The notes beneath the pieces were generated by a model. It did not search any database. It was not told the origin of the DNA and saw nothing but the letters and a program-made list of their open reading frames with translations. From positions 1-10,637 of the forward strand of contig JAUNBY010000072.1 of assembly GCA_030526935.1 (NCBI GenBank): a stretch of DNA of 10,637 bases, read 5' to 3'. The stretch's first letter is position 1. Each line of letters starts with the position of its first letter. The position numbers were made by a program, and so were the translations under genes. The stretch comes from Clostridia bacterium (GTDB lineage: Bacteria; Bacillota; Clostridia; Christensenellales; Aristaeellaceae). Below are positions 1 through 6,979 of this stretch, one piece after another.

Positions 1-451
1 CCAAATGTCCCTTTTCGGGGCCTATGAACTCGACGCCCCGGCTTTTAAGCGTGGCGATATTCGCCTGATTAGCCGGGCTTTTCCACATATTACAGTTCAT
101 CGCCGGGGCCATTATGACGGGAACGGCCATCGCCATAAGCGTCGTGGACAGAAGGTCGTCCGCAATACCAGCGTCCATCTTGCCTATAATATTGGCTGTC
201 GCGGGAGCCACGAGCATCAGATCCGCCCTCTTTGCAAGCGATATATGGCCTATTTCAAAGGCTCTGTCGAATTGATCGGTGTAAGCCCTGTTCCCCGTAA
301 GCGTCTCAAACGTCACGCCGGATACGAACTCGCGGGCGTTTTTGGTCATAACGACAACCACGGACAGGCCGTTCTTTTTAAGCCTGTTCGCTATGTCGCA
401 CGCTTTGTACGCCGCTATTCCTCCCGTGACCCCGAGCACCACGCATTTCAC
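1..451 (-). CDS. coaBC: CoaBC (Dfp), phosphopantothenoylcysteine decarboxylase/synthetase, N-terminal part
   Basis: Bifunctional cytoplasmic enzyme of coenzyme A synthesis. Only the first 150 residues, most of the flavin-dependent decarboxylase (CoaC) half, lie in the window; the gene runs off the left edge. Visible motifs are GGIAAYK (residues 10-16), the family active-site histidine in GHISL (His69), the flavin-binding stretch LVAPATAN (80-87) and the hallmark APAMNCNMW (115-123). The CoaC cysteine motif and the whole CoaB synthetase half are outside. The start is GTG at 451: a GGAGG lies 7 nt upstream inside the last codons of rpoZ, and the protein then begins directly at the family's conserved first strand. 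Only 2 nt separate the rpoZ stop from this start, so translation is probably coupled. The gmk-rpoZ-coaBC order is the usual Bacillota order. Identification is firm; that the gene is intact beyond the edge is assumed. Confidence 0.95.
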   Translation of the reverse strand, partial: MKCVVLGVTGGIAAYKACDIANRLKKNGLSVVVVMTKNAREFVSGVTFETLTGNRAYTDQFDRAFEIGHISLAKRADLMLVAPATANIIGKMDAGIADDLLSTTLMAMAVPVIMAPAMNCNMWKSPANQANIATLKSRGVEFIGPEKGHL

Positions 452-453
452 GG

Positions 454-660
454 CTATACCTCCGCCTCGTCGCGTGAGAATGTCACAAGCCCCCGGTTCA
501 CTTCCTCTATGGCAATGGCGAGGGGCTTTACTTCCTTTGTGTTTATATAGGGATCGGATCCTCCTATTATCTCTCTGGCGCGTTTGGACGTCTCTACGGC
601 CAGCGTATAGCGGCAATCAACCTTGCTTAATAATTCCTTGATCGGCGGGTTTATCATCAT
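454..660 (-). CDS. rpoZ: RNA polymerase omega subunit
   Basis: Small RNA polymerase subunit (68 residues) that helps assemble and stabilise the beta-prime subunit. The sequence has the omega pattern: an N-terminal P-P-I-K-E-L-L helix, the segment CRYTLAVETSKRARE (residues 21-35, the conserved Y-x-L-x-x-x-x-x-x-R-A-R-E core), and a second half ending in the A-I-x-E-V-N-x-G-L-V-x-F helix. The first of two adjacent ATG codons is preferred because AGGAGG (670-675) lies 9 nt upstream of it. The gene sits between gmk and coaBC, its normal neighbours in Bacillota, 52 nt after gmk and 2 nt before coaBC. The ribosome binding site of coaBC is embedded in its last codons. Nothing suggests truncation. 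No hairpin or promoter is obvious in the 52-nt gap before it. Confidence 0.95.
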   Translation of the reverse strand: MMINPPIKELLSKVDCRYTLAVETSKRAREIIGGSDPYINTKEVKPLAIAIEEVNRGLVTFSRDEAEV

Positions 661-712
661 AGCGGTTTACCTCCTGATATTATCGATCGAGCCATCTCAG
701 CCACTCGCGGAT

Positions 713-1393
713 TTAATCTTCGGTTTCGTCCGCATGAGCTTCGGCGTAATAAGATTTAAGCATATCCATCGTATTGTCCACGTCGGCGAATTCATCGACA
801 AGCCTGTCTAAAAGCTCGTAAAGAGCCTTCGGCGTTTCATAAACGCCGTCGTACAAATCGATCATATCCCGTATGGACGCGTCCACATCGTCGTTTAAAA
901 CGAGATAATCGTAATCGCGCGCCGCGGCAAACTCCCCGGGCATTTTCTGAACCCTCGGAATAAGTTGTTCGAGGTTGTCGGAGCAGCGGTACACCAGCCG
1001 CCTGATAAGCGTCTTCTTATCCGGCGGCAGCACGAATACCGTAATAGCTTCGGGATATTTGGCTATCACCTGTCTGGCTCCGTTGTCGTCTATCTCGAGA
1101 AGCACGCTTTGGCCCGCCATAATCCTGTCCATAACCGGCTTGAGCGGCGTGCCATACCAGACGCCCTTATTGTGCCTTGAGAACTCAAGCAGTTCCCCTG
1201 CGTCGCGCTTAGCCAGAAATTCCGCTTCCGACATGAAATTATAGTGTACGCCATCTATTTCGTAATCTCTGGCATCTCTGGTTATATTGGATACGGAAAA
1301 CCCGAGCTGAGGTCTTTGCCTTAACAGTTCCTTGCAGACCGTGCCCTTCCCCACTCCCGACGGCCCGGCGACGACATATAGCTTGCCCTTCAT
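713..1393 (-). CDS. gmk: Guanylate kinase, somewhat divergent
   Basis: Phosphorylates GMP (and dGMP) to GDP with ATP, in the cytoplasm; a supply step for GTP. The 226-residue protein is slightly longer than the usual ~205 because of an acidic C-terminal tail. The P-loop GPSGVGKGT is at residues 10-18. The GMP-binding segment is recognisable as TRDARDYEIDGVHY (38-51), keeping Arg39, Arg42, Glu45 and Tyr51, although the common proline after TR-x is alanine. LLEIDDNGA replaces the frequent LLEIDVQGA, and the lid region reads RRLVYRCSDNLEQLIPRV instead of the familiar RGRGTDSEEVI-type pattern, yet the ends of the domain (YDYLVLNDD) are normal. Start ATG at 1393 has GGAGG 5 nt upstream. It follows yicC by 16 nt and precedes rpoZ. 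The remA (DUF370) gene often found between yicC and gmk is absent. The family call is firm; whether the lid changes alter kinetics is unknown. Confidence 0.93.
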   Translation of the reverse strand: MKGKLYVVAGPSGVGKGTVCKELLRQRPQLGFSVSNITRDARDYEIDGVHYNFMSEAEFLAKRDAGELLEFSRHNKGVWYGTPLKPVMDRIMAGQSVLLEIDDNGARQVIAKYPEAITVFVLPPDKKTLIRRLVYRCSDNLEQLIPRVQKMPGEFAAARDYDYLVLNDDVDASIRDMIDLYDGVYETPKALYELLDRLVDEFADVDNTMDMLKSYYAEAHADETED

Positions 1394-1409
1394 AGCATCC
1401 TCCGTAATA

Positions 1410-2282
1410 TCATTCGATATTTTGCACCTGTTCCCGAAGCTTGTCTATCTCCGATTTCGCCGCCACCACCGCCTGCGTTATCGGTATGTCCTGGGACTTG
1501 GAGGAAATGGTGTTCATCTCCCTGTTCAGTTCCTGGACGATGAAGTCAAGCTTGCGTCCGACGGCTTCTGGCGACTCTACGCTCTCCCGTATCTGCGCTA
1601 TGTGGCTTTCTATCCTCACTACCTCTTCGGAGATGCTGCTGCGGTCGGCCATTATTGCGACCTCCTGCATAAGCCGCATTTCGTCGATATTTTGCCCGAG
1701 CAATTCCTCTACGCGCTCCCTCAGGCGCCGGGTATACTCCGCCACGGTATCGGGATAGCGCTGTTTGATAACGCCGTTCAGCCTTTCAAGCTCGTCAATC
1801 CGGCTCAACAGATCCACCTTCAGCGATTGCCCCTCGCGCGATCTCATGGCGCTCATTTCGTCCAGAGCGCCCGAAAGCGCCTCGTTCATAAGCTCCTTGA
1901 GCGCCTGCGCGTCTTCCTGCGTCTGTTCCACCCTCAATACGTCGGGCATACGCGCGAGAGCCATGAGCGTCCTGTCGTCCTCCAGGTCGCTTTTTCCCCT
2001 CAGTTCCTCCAGAGCCTTTTCATAGGCGCTGAAAAGCGTCATGTCGGCTACGACTGTCACGGCGTCGTCGCGGGTGTTGACATATGAGGCGAACAAATCC
2101 ACGTGCCCGCGCGAAAGCCTCGCGGACAGGAGCTTCCTCGCGTCTTCCTCAAGAAACGATATGGCGCGCGGCATCCTGAACGACAGATCCAGATACCTGT
2201 GATTAACCGACTTAAGCTCTATCGTAAGCTGCCGCCCGTCGCGCTGGGCGGTATGCCGCCCATAACCCGTCATGCTGTTCAT
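1410..2282 (-). CDS. yicC: YicC/YloC family endoribonuclease
   Basis: Full-length (290 residues) member of the YicC/YloC family, described in E. coli and B. subtilis as an endoribonuclease involved in RNA turnover. The N-terminal YicC domain begins MNSMTGYGR and contains IELKSVNHRYLDL (about residues 21-33). The C-terminal DUF1732 domain shows ADRSSISEEVVRIESH, GRKLDFIVQELNREMNT, then SKSQD, and the protein ends in REQVQNIE, all family hallmarks. A longer reading frame reaches back to 2309, but a GGAGGG (2288-2293) sits 5 nt before the ATG at 2282 and nothing similar precedes 2309, so 2282 is chosen. It lies 30 nt after ligA and 16 nt before gmk, on the same strand, and is probably co-transcribed. 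No catalytic residue can be assigned with confidence from the sequence alone. Confidence 0.92.
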   Translation of the reverse strand: MNSMTGYGRHTAQRDGRQLTIELKSVNHRYLDLSFRMPRAISFLEEDARKLLSARLSRGHVDLFASYVNTRDDAVTVVADMTLFSAYEKALEELRGKSDLEDDRTLMALARMPDVLRVEQTQEDAQALKELMNEALSGALDEMSAMRSREGQSLKVDLLSRIDELERLNGVIKQRYPDTVAEYTRRLRERVEELLGQNIDEMRLMQEVAIMADRSSISEEVVRIESHIAQIRESVESPEAVGRKLDFIVQELNREMNTISSKSQDIPITQAVVAAKSEIDKLREQVQNIE

Positions 2283-2287
2283 CGAAT

Positions 2288-2293
2288 CCCTCC
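2288..2293 (-). promoter_or_regulatory. Ribosome binding site fixing the yicC start
   Basis: GGAGGG on the minus strand, 5 nt before the ATG at 2282. It decides that start over the in-frame ATG at 2309, which has no Shine-Dalgarno-like sequence in front of it. The encoded protein then starts MNSMTGYGR, matching the family N-terminus. Confidence 0.8.
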
Positions 2294-2312
2294 ATGGCTT
2301 TCCATCCAATCA

Positions 2313-4298
2313 TTATATCATATTTTCCGGCTTTATAAAGTTAATTCTAGCCATGAATTCCTTTTCGTCTATAACGGGAATATTAAGAGCTTGCGCTTTT
2401 TCGAGCTTGCTTCCCGCCTTTGCCCCCGCGATGACGAGGCTCGTCTTCTTTGAGACGGAGCCAGCCGCCTTTCCTCCGTATTCCGCGATCAACCCTTCGG
2501 CTTGCTGTCTCGTCAGGTTTTCGAGCGTTCCCGTCACGACGACGGTCATGCCGTCGAATGCGCCGCCCAACCGCCTTTCCTCCCATTTGGGGGAAACGCC
2601 CGCGAGCTTGAGCTTTTCCAGCTGCGCTACATTGTTCTCGTCTTTGAAGAATTCAACTATCCCCTCGGCGACAATGCCGCCCACGTCCTCTATGAGGGTA
2701 AGTTCGTCCTGTGTGGCCTTTGAAAGCGCCTCTACGCTTCCAAAGCGCTGCGCCAGCACTCTTGCGGTCTTACGGCCTACATTTGGTATTCCAAGCGCGT
2801 AGATATAGGCGTCGAGCGAGGGCGATTTGCTGTTTTGTATGGCGTTTATGAGGTTTTGCGCCTTCTTTTCGGCGAATCTCTCCAGTCCGGAAAGCTGCTC
2901 CGCCTTCAATTCATACAAATCGGACGGCTCGCAAACCCCGAGCGCCTGATAAAGTTGCCCGGCCGTCTTTGAAGAAAAAGTCTCTATGTCCATGGCGTCG
3001 CGGCTGGCGAAGTGGCTGAGCCTGGCGACTATCTGCGGCTCGCACCCGTCGCGGTTGGGACAGTAGATATTTACCCCGCGCTTCTCAAGCGCGCTTTTGC
3101 ATGAGGGACAGACCTCGGGCATTTCTATGTCCCTCTCCTCGGGCGAATACTCGTCGGCCCTTCCCATAATTTCGGGTATGACCTCGTTGGAACGCCTTAT
3201 CCAGATCTTGCATCCGAGCTTTACGCGCTTTCTCAGTATGTCGTCGTAGTTATTGAGCGTGGCCTTTTTTATCGTCGCCCCCGCAAGCTCCACGGGCGCT
3301 ATATGCCCAAGCGGGGTGAGTTTTCCCGTGCGCCCGGGATTCCACGTCACATCCTCGAGAGTCGAAATCACCTCGTCCGCAGAGAACTTGAACGCCACCG
3401 CCCAGCGCGGGAATTTGTCGGTATATCCGAGGTATTCGCGGCTCTCGAAGTCGCACAGCTTTATGACCGCGCCGTCTATCATATAGTCAAGCGCGCCCCT
3501 GTTTTCCTCTATGCTCCGAACGTGCTCCATGGCTTTTTCGATGCCGTCGGCGTACATCTCGCAGTCGGATACCGGAAGACGGTTTTCCTTCAGAAACTCG
3601 ATCATCTCCCGCTGATTTGAAAACGCCTTTCCTTCGATATAGCCCACGTCGTAAAAACGCGCGGACAATTTGCGGCTGGCAGTCACGGCGCTGTCGAGAT
3701 TCCTCAGCGCCCCGGCCGCGGCGTTGCGGGCGTTTTTCAGCGGCTCGGCGGCGGTTTCATTGTATTTTTCAAGAACCGACAGCTTCATAAACGCCTCGCC
3801 GTGTACCTCCATGCGCCCCTTATAGGGTATGGAAAGCGGCACGTCGCGTATGGTCATAACCTGATTTAAAAGCGCCTCGCCCACCTCGCCGTTCCCGCGC
3901 GAGGCCGCCTGAACGAGAAGCCCGCCTTCATACGTAAGGTTGATGGTCAGCCCGTCGAACTTATGCTCGACCACGTATTCCGGCTTCGGCAAATCCTCCG
4001 CCTGAGCCATGCGCTTTTGTATCCTGTTGGCCCAGTCGATGACCTCCGATTCCGACTGCGCCTTGTCCATTGACCAGAGCCTCGCCAGATGGCGGTGTTG
4101 CTCGAACGCCGCCAGAGGCTGCGCGCCAACTCTGCGGGTAGGTGAATCGGGGAGAACCGTACCGGTCTCGTTCTCCATCTTTATTAGCCTGTCGTACAGC
4201 GCGTCCCATTGGCCGTCGCTCATCGACGGCTCGCTTAGCGTATAATACTGATACGACGCCCGGTTAATCTCGTCAACCAGCTTACGCATTTCTTCCAA
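2313..4298 (-). CDS. ligA: NAD-dependent DNA ligase LigA, divergent type, TTG start
   Basis: Seals nicks in duplex DNA using NAD+, in replication and repair. The protein is 661 residues from the TTG at 4298, near the usual ~670. The order is complete: Ia domain with YYTLSEPSMSDGQWDALY, adenylation domain with nucleophile Lys113 in EHKFDG, catalytic Glu168 in MEVHGEA, Lys280 in DGAVIKL, Lys304 in AFKF, an OB fold with GRTGKLTP, a Cys4 zinc finger (Cys397, 400, 413, 419), helix-hairpin-helix repeats (about 420-555) and a C-terminal BRCT domain (about 577-654). Several normally strict motifs differ: KFDG for KxDG with aliphatic x, RGNGEVGE for RGDGxxGE, NPGRTG for QVGRTG, and RRSNEVIPEI for the RAGxVIP motif. 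The TTG start is set by GGAGGG 7 nt upstream; the next ATG (4289) is too far away. It starts 14 nt after the pcrA stop and ends TAA TGA. The PcrA-LigA pair is common in Bacillota and suggests this is the main ligase. Confidence 0.95.
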   Translation of the reverse strand: MEEMRKLVDEINRASYQYYTLSEPSMSDGQWDALYDRLIKMENETGTVLPDSPTRRVGAQPLAAFEQHRHLARLWSMDKAQSESEVIDWANRIQKRMAQAEDLPKPEYVVEHKFDGLTINLTYEGGLLVQAASRGNGEVGEALLNQVMTIRDVPLSIPYKGRMEVHGEAFMKLSVLEKYNETAAEPLKNARNAAAGALRNLDSAVTASRKLSARFYDVGYIEGKAFSNQREMIEFLKENRLPVSDCEMYADGIEKAMEHVRSIEENRGALDYMIDGAVIKLCDFESREYLGYTDKFPRWAVAFKFSADEVISTLEDVTWNPGRTGKLTPLGHIAPVELAGATIKKATLNNYDDILRKRVKLGCKIWIRRSNEVIPEIMGRADEYSPEERDIEMPEVCPSCKSALEKRGVNIYCPNRDGCEPQIVARLSHFASRDAMDIETFSSKTAGQLYQALGVCEPSDLYELKAEQLSGLERFAEKKAQNLINAIQNSKSPSLDAYIYALGIPNVGRKTARVLAQRFGSVEALSKATQDELTLIEDVGGIVAEGIVEFFKDENNVAQLEKLKLAGVSPKWEERRLGGAFDGMTVVVTGTLENLTRQQAEGLIAEYGGKAAGSVSKKTSLVIAGAKAGSKLEKAQALNIPVIDEKEFMARINFIKPENMI

Positions 4299-4305
4299 GG
4301 CATAT

Positions 4306-4311
4306 CCCTCC
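4306..4311 (-). promoter_or_regulatory. Ribosome binding site selecting the TTG start of ligA
   Basis: GGAGGG on the minus strand, just before the pcrA-ligA junction, 7 nt before the TTG at 4298 and 16 nt before the first in-frame ATG at 4289. The spacing favours the TTG, giving a protein starting M-E-E-M-R-K-L-V. The longer in-frame extension upstream overlaps the pcrA coding end and has no site of its own. Confidence 0.7.
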
Positions 4312-4312
4312 G

Positions 4313-6562
4313 CTACAATTCTATTTTGACTACCGGGGCCTGATCCGCCACGAACGTGCACTCGCGTCCATTGTCAAATACTATGACTATTCTGTCGCCC
4401 GACGCGGACTTGCGAGCTTCGCGTATCACGCCGTCTCCAAAGATTTTGTGCCTCACCCGGTCTCCCACGTTGAACAGCACGGCGCGGCGCGGCTGTTGAG
4501 GGGGAGTCAGGGGCATACCCTTTGTAACGCCGGGGATGTTGATGGCGGGCTTTTTCACCTGCGGTGCGACGACCTGGGGCGACGACGCGGGCTGAGGCTT
4601 CACATTCGACGGCATTTCAAGCCATGTATCGTTTCGCTTTGCGCGGTTGGCGTTCATAAGGAGATTTTGCGGTATCTCATATATAAAGCGCGACGCGTCG
4701 GCCATCGTGCGGTTGCCGTAGATCATGCGGTTGCGGGCGTTGGTCATGAAAAGCTGTTTTTTCGCGCGCGTAATGCCAACGTAACAAAGCCGCCTTTCCT
4801 CCTCCATCTGCAAAGGATCCGTCATCGCTCTCGTTATGGGGAATACGCCCTCCTCCATTCCGCTCATAAACACCGCGTCAAATTCAAGCCCCTTAGCCGA
4901 GTGAAACGTCATAAGCGTCAATGGTAGCTTGTCCTCCGGCATCGAATCCAAATCGGTCACGAGCGCTACGTTTTCCAGAAATCCTTCCAGTCCCCCCTCG
5001 GGACTTTGCTCCTGATACTGGCTTATCGCCCCGATAAGTTCCTGTATATTCTGAAGCCGGGCGGTGTTTTCGTCGGATTTGACGAGTTCGTACTGCTTTT
5101 TATAGCCCGTAAGTTCTATTATCGAATTGACAAACTCCGTGGGCGTCTGTTCAAAGCGAAGCTCCATCAGTTGATTGATGAGTTGCGCGAACTTGCCTAC
5201 CGCCGTCTTAGCCCGCGAAGACAGCCCTACCTCCTCGTAATCGGTTATGGCCACGAAAAGCGGTATATCGTTTTGCGCGGCGTATTCGGCAAGGGCTTCG
5301 ACGGTGCTGTCCCCTATGCCCCGGCGCGGCTCGTTTATAACGCGCCGCAAGGACACCTCGTCGTCGGGATTGACGAAGGCTCTAAGATAGGCGACTATAT
5401 CCTTGACCTCCTTGCGGTCGTAGAACTTCAATCCCCCGTAGACCCTGTAGGGCAGGGCGACGCGCGTAAGCGCCTCCTCTATTACGCGCGACTGCGCGTT
5501 GGCGCGGTAGAGTATGGCGCATGATCCCATATCGACACCGCCTTTTTTCAAAAGCTCCAGCCTCTGGCAAATCCACGCCGCCTCGTCGCGCTCGTCCATC
5601 GCCTCGTAGCGCATAATCTGACTGCCTTTGCCGGCGTTTGTCCAAAGCGCCTTTTCCTTGCGCGACATGTTATTGGCTATCACGCAGTTGGCGGCTTCGA
5701 GTATATTGGCGGTCGAGCGGTAGTTTTGCTCGAGCTTTATTACTTTAGTTCCAGGAAAGTCCTTTTCAAAATTGAGTATGAGTTTAAGATCCGCGCCACG
5801 CCAGCCGTATATGGACTGGTCGTCATCGCCTACGACGCAAAGGTTCTTCTTTTCCCCGGATATTGCCCTGACAAGCTCGTATTGCGCCTTATTGGTGTCC
5901 TGAAACTCGTCCACGAGCACGTAATCAAAGCGCTTCGCGTAGCTGTCGAGCACCGGCGGATGTTCCGCGAAAAGTTCCAGCGTTTTGAACAGCAAATCGT
6001 CGAAGTCGAGCGCGTTTGACTCCCTCAGGCGCTTTTCGTATTCGACCATAACCTCATAGAGCTTTTTATTTCGAAAGTCGTTTTCCACGCCCGAAAGCCA
6101 CTCGCGCGGGGTTTTAAGCGCGTTCTTGGCGTCTGATATGCGCGACTTTATCGCCCTTGGCGGGAAGAGCTTGTCGTCTATATTATTTTCTTTCAGTATG
6201 CGCTTTATGACCGTCATCTGGTCGTCGTCGTCGTAGATGGTGAAAGAGCGCTTATATCCAAGCTTTTCTATGTCCCTGCGCAGGATTCTCGCGCAGCAGG
6301 AGTGAAACGTCGAAACCCACGCGTCCGATGCCGATTCCCCGGCGAGGCTGTTGACGCGCTCAGCCATTTCGCGGGCGGCTTTGTTGGTAAAGGTTATAGC
6401 GAGTATCCTCCAGGCGGGAACTCCCGTCTCGATGAGATGCGCGATTCTATACGTGAGCATCCTCGTCTTTCCCGATCCAGCCCCCGCCAGAACGAGAAGC
6501 GGCCCCTGCGTGGACAAAACCGCCTCCCTCTGCGGGGGATTGAGCTTTTCCAGGTCAATCAT
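4313..6562 (-). CDS. pcrA: ATP-dependent DNA helicase PcrA (UvrD/Rep family, SF1A)
   Basis: 3'-5' DNA helicase essential in many Bacillota, acting in repair, rolling-circle replication and clearing of replication-transcription conflicts. At 749 residues it has normal length. Visible helicase motifs: Q-motif LNPPQREAV (7-15), Walker A AGAGSGKT (26-33), motif Ia ITFTNKAAREM (56-66), Walker B DEFQDT (218-223), motif III GDDDQSIYGWRGA (245-257), motif IV LEQNYRS (277-283), then TFHSAKGLEFD (motif V) and CYVGITRAKKQL (motif VI). The last ~50 residues (VGDRVRHKIFGDGVI onward) form the Tudor-like tail that in PcrA contacts RNA polymerase. Start ATG at 6562 overlaps the stop of the upstream yerC-like gene by 8 nt (ATGATTGA); its own Shine-Dalgarno (AGAGG, 10 nt away) is weak, so translation is probably coupled, which matters because the upstream gene is frameshifted. 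Confidence 0.97.
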   Translation of the reverse strand: MIDLEKLNPPQREAVLSTQGPLLVLAGAGSGKTRMLTYRIAHLIETGVPAWRILAITFTNKAAREMAERVNSLAGESASDAWVSTFHSCCARILRRDIEKLGYKRSFTIYDDDDQMTVIKRILKENNIDDKLFPPRAIKSRISDAKNALKTPREWLSGVENDFRNKKLYEVMVEYEKRLRESNALDFDDLLFKTLELFAEHPPVLDSYAKRFDYVLVDEFQDTNKAQYELVRAISGEKKNLCVVGDDDQSIYGWRGADLKLILNFEKDFPGTKVIKLEQNYRSTANILEAANCVIANNMSRKEKALWTNAGKGSQIMRYEAMDERDEAAWICQRLELLKKGGVDMGSCAILYRANAQSRVIEEALTRVALPYRVYGGLKFYDRKEVKDIVAYLRAFVNPDDEVSLRRVINEPRRGIGDSTVEALAEYAAQNDIPLFVAITDYEEVGLSSRAKTAVGKFAQLINQLMELRFEQTPTEFVNSIIELTGYKKQYELVKSDENTARLQNIQELIGAISQYQEQSPEGGLEGFLENVALVTDLDSMPEDKLPLTLMTFHSAKGLEFDAVFMSGMEEGVFPITRAMTDPLQMEEERRLCYVGITRAKKQLFMTNARNRMIYGNRTMADASRFIYEIPQNLLMNANRAKRNDTWLEMPSNVKPQPASSPQVVAPQVKKPAINIPGVTKGMPLTPPQQPRRAVLFNVGDRVRHKIFGDGVIREARKSASGDRIVIVFDNGRECTFVADQAPVVKIEL

Positions 6563-6838
6563 TTGCGTCCATCCTCTCGAGTATCATCTCGTAGCCGCCG
6601 GTTCCATAGGTCAAAGAGCGGTTCACCCGGCTTATGGTCGCGGTCGAGACTCCGGTTTTCTGTTTTATCTCATTATATGTTATTTTTTCGCGAAGGAGTC
6701 TCGCAACCTCGAACCTCTGAGCCAGATCCTGTATCTCCTTTATGGTCAGAAGATCCTCGAGGAGATTGCGGCATTCCTCCTTATGAGCAAAATCGCGTCG
6801 ATAAGCCTTTCAATATAGGGCGAATTCAGCTTCTCCAT
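6555..6838 (-). pseudogene. yerC: YerC/YecD-family TrpR-like regulator, apparent frameshift
   Basis: Small helix-turn-helix protein of the YerC/YecD (TrpR-like) family, which in Bacillota lies upstream of pcrA-ligA. Two frames are needed. From ATG 6838 (or in-frame ATG 6850) the first frame gives MEKLNSPYIERLIDAILLI and, left uncorrected, stops at 6748-6746 after 30 residues. The rest of the family domain is in another frame from about 6782 to the TGA at 6555: EECRNLLEDLLTIKEIQD, LAQRFEVARLLREKITYNEI, KQKTGVSTATISRVNRSLTYG. Restoring one base, for example making CTC ATA AAG GAG, joins them. The downstream frame has an in-frame TGA before it and no ATG, GTG or TTG for an independent start. From memory, relatives have about two more residues at the joint, so a 7-nt loss is also possible. 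It may be a true mutation, a sequencing or assembly error, or recoding; the domain itself is well conserved, which favours a recent event or an error. It overlaps pcrA by 8 nt. Confidence 0.8.
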
Positions 6839-6905
6839 AAAAATCCCCATTTCTGCGCACGGCCGGTTTCTCATCATCTTTTAATCCCGCTAATGAACTT
6901 TTATT

Positions 6906-6934
6906 ACTTTACCACATAAAAGCATATTGCGCAA
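6906..6934 (-). promoter_or_regulatory. Promoter of the yerC-pcrA-ligA-yicC-gmk-rpoZ-coaBC block
   Basis: Minus-strand sigma-A-like promoter: -35 TTGCGC (6934-6929), 17-nt spacer, -10 TAAAGT (6911-6906) preceded by TGG, an extended -10 feature. Transcription would begin near 6899, leaving a leader of about 60 nt before the ATG at 6838. No other convincing promoter was seen within the block, so this may drive all of it. Confidence 0.55.
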
Positions 6935-6956
6935 GTCCTTTGTTTTGTGGTAGAAT
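6927..6956 (+). promoter_or_regulatory. Promoter of the xpaC-like gene
   Basis: Plus-strand sigma-A-like promoter: -35 TTGCGC (6927-6932), 18-nt spacer, -10 TAGAAT (6951-6956) preceded by TGG (extended -10). The start point would be near 6963, giving a very short leader of about 17 nt that is mostly the ribosome binding site. The -35 overlaps that of the opposing promoter within the palindrome TTGCGCAA. Confidence 0.55.
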
Positions 6957-6979
6957 AAGAGTTATTGGAGGGGTGGTAA

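Noticed and set aside
661..712. Possible hairpin or regulatory element between gmk and rpoZ
   Set aside because: Only a 3-4 bp pairing (CGAG...CTCG) and a short TGGCTGAGATGGCT direct repeat are visible, too weak to call.
1332..2087. Long plus-strand open frame (about 250 codons) opposite gmk and yicC
   Set aside because: It lies entirely antisense to two clear genes and its translation has low-complexity L/R/H-rich composition with no recognisable motif; other opposite-strand frames at 5-550, 4448-4927, 5006-5524 and 6302-6919 were dismissed likewise.
2313..2340. TATAAT-like -10 box on the minus strand at the ligA end, possible promoter for yicC
   Set aside because: It is made of the last ligA codons (ATG ATA TAA TGA) and no acceptable -35 lies 16-18 nt upstream.
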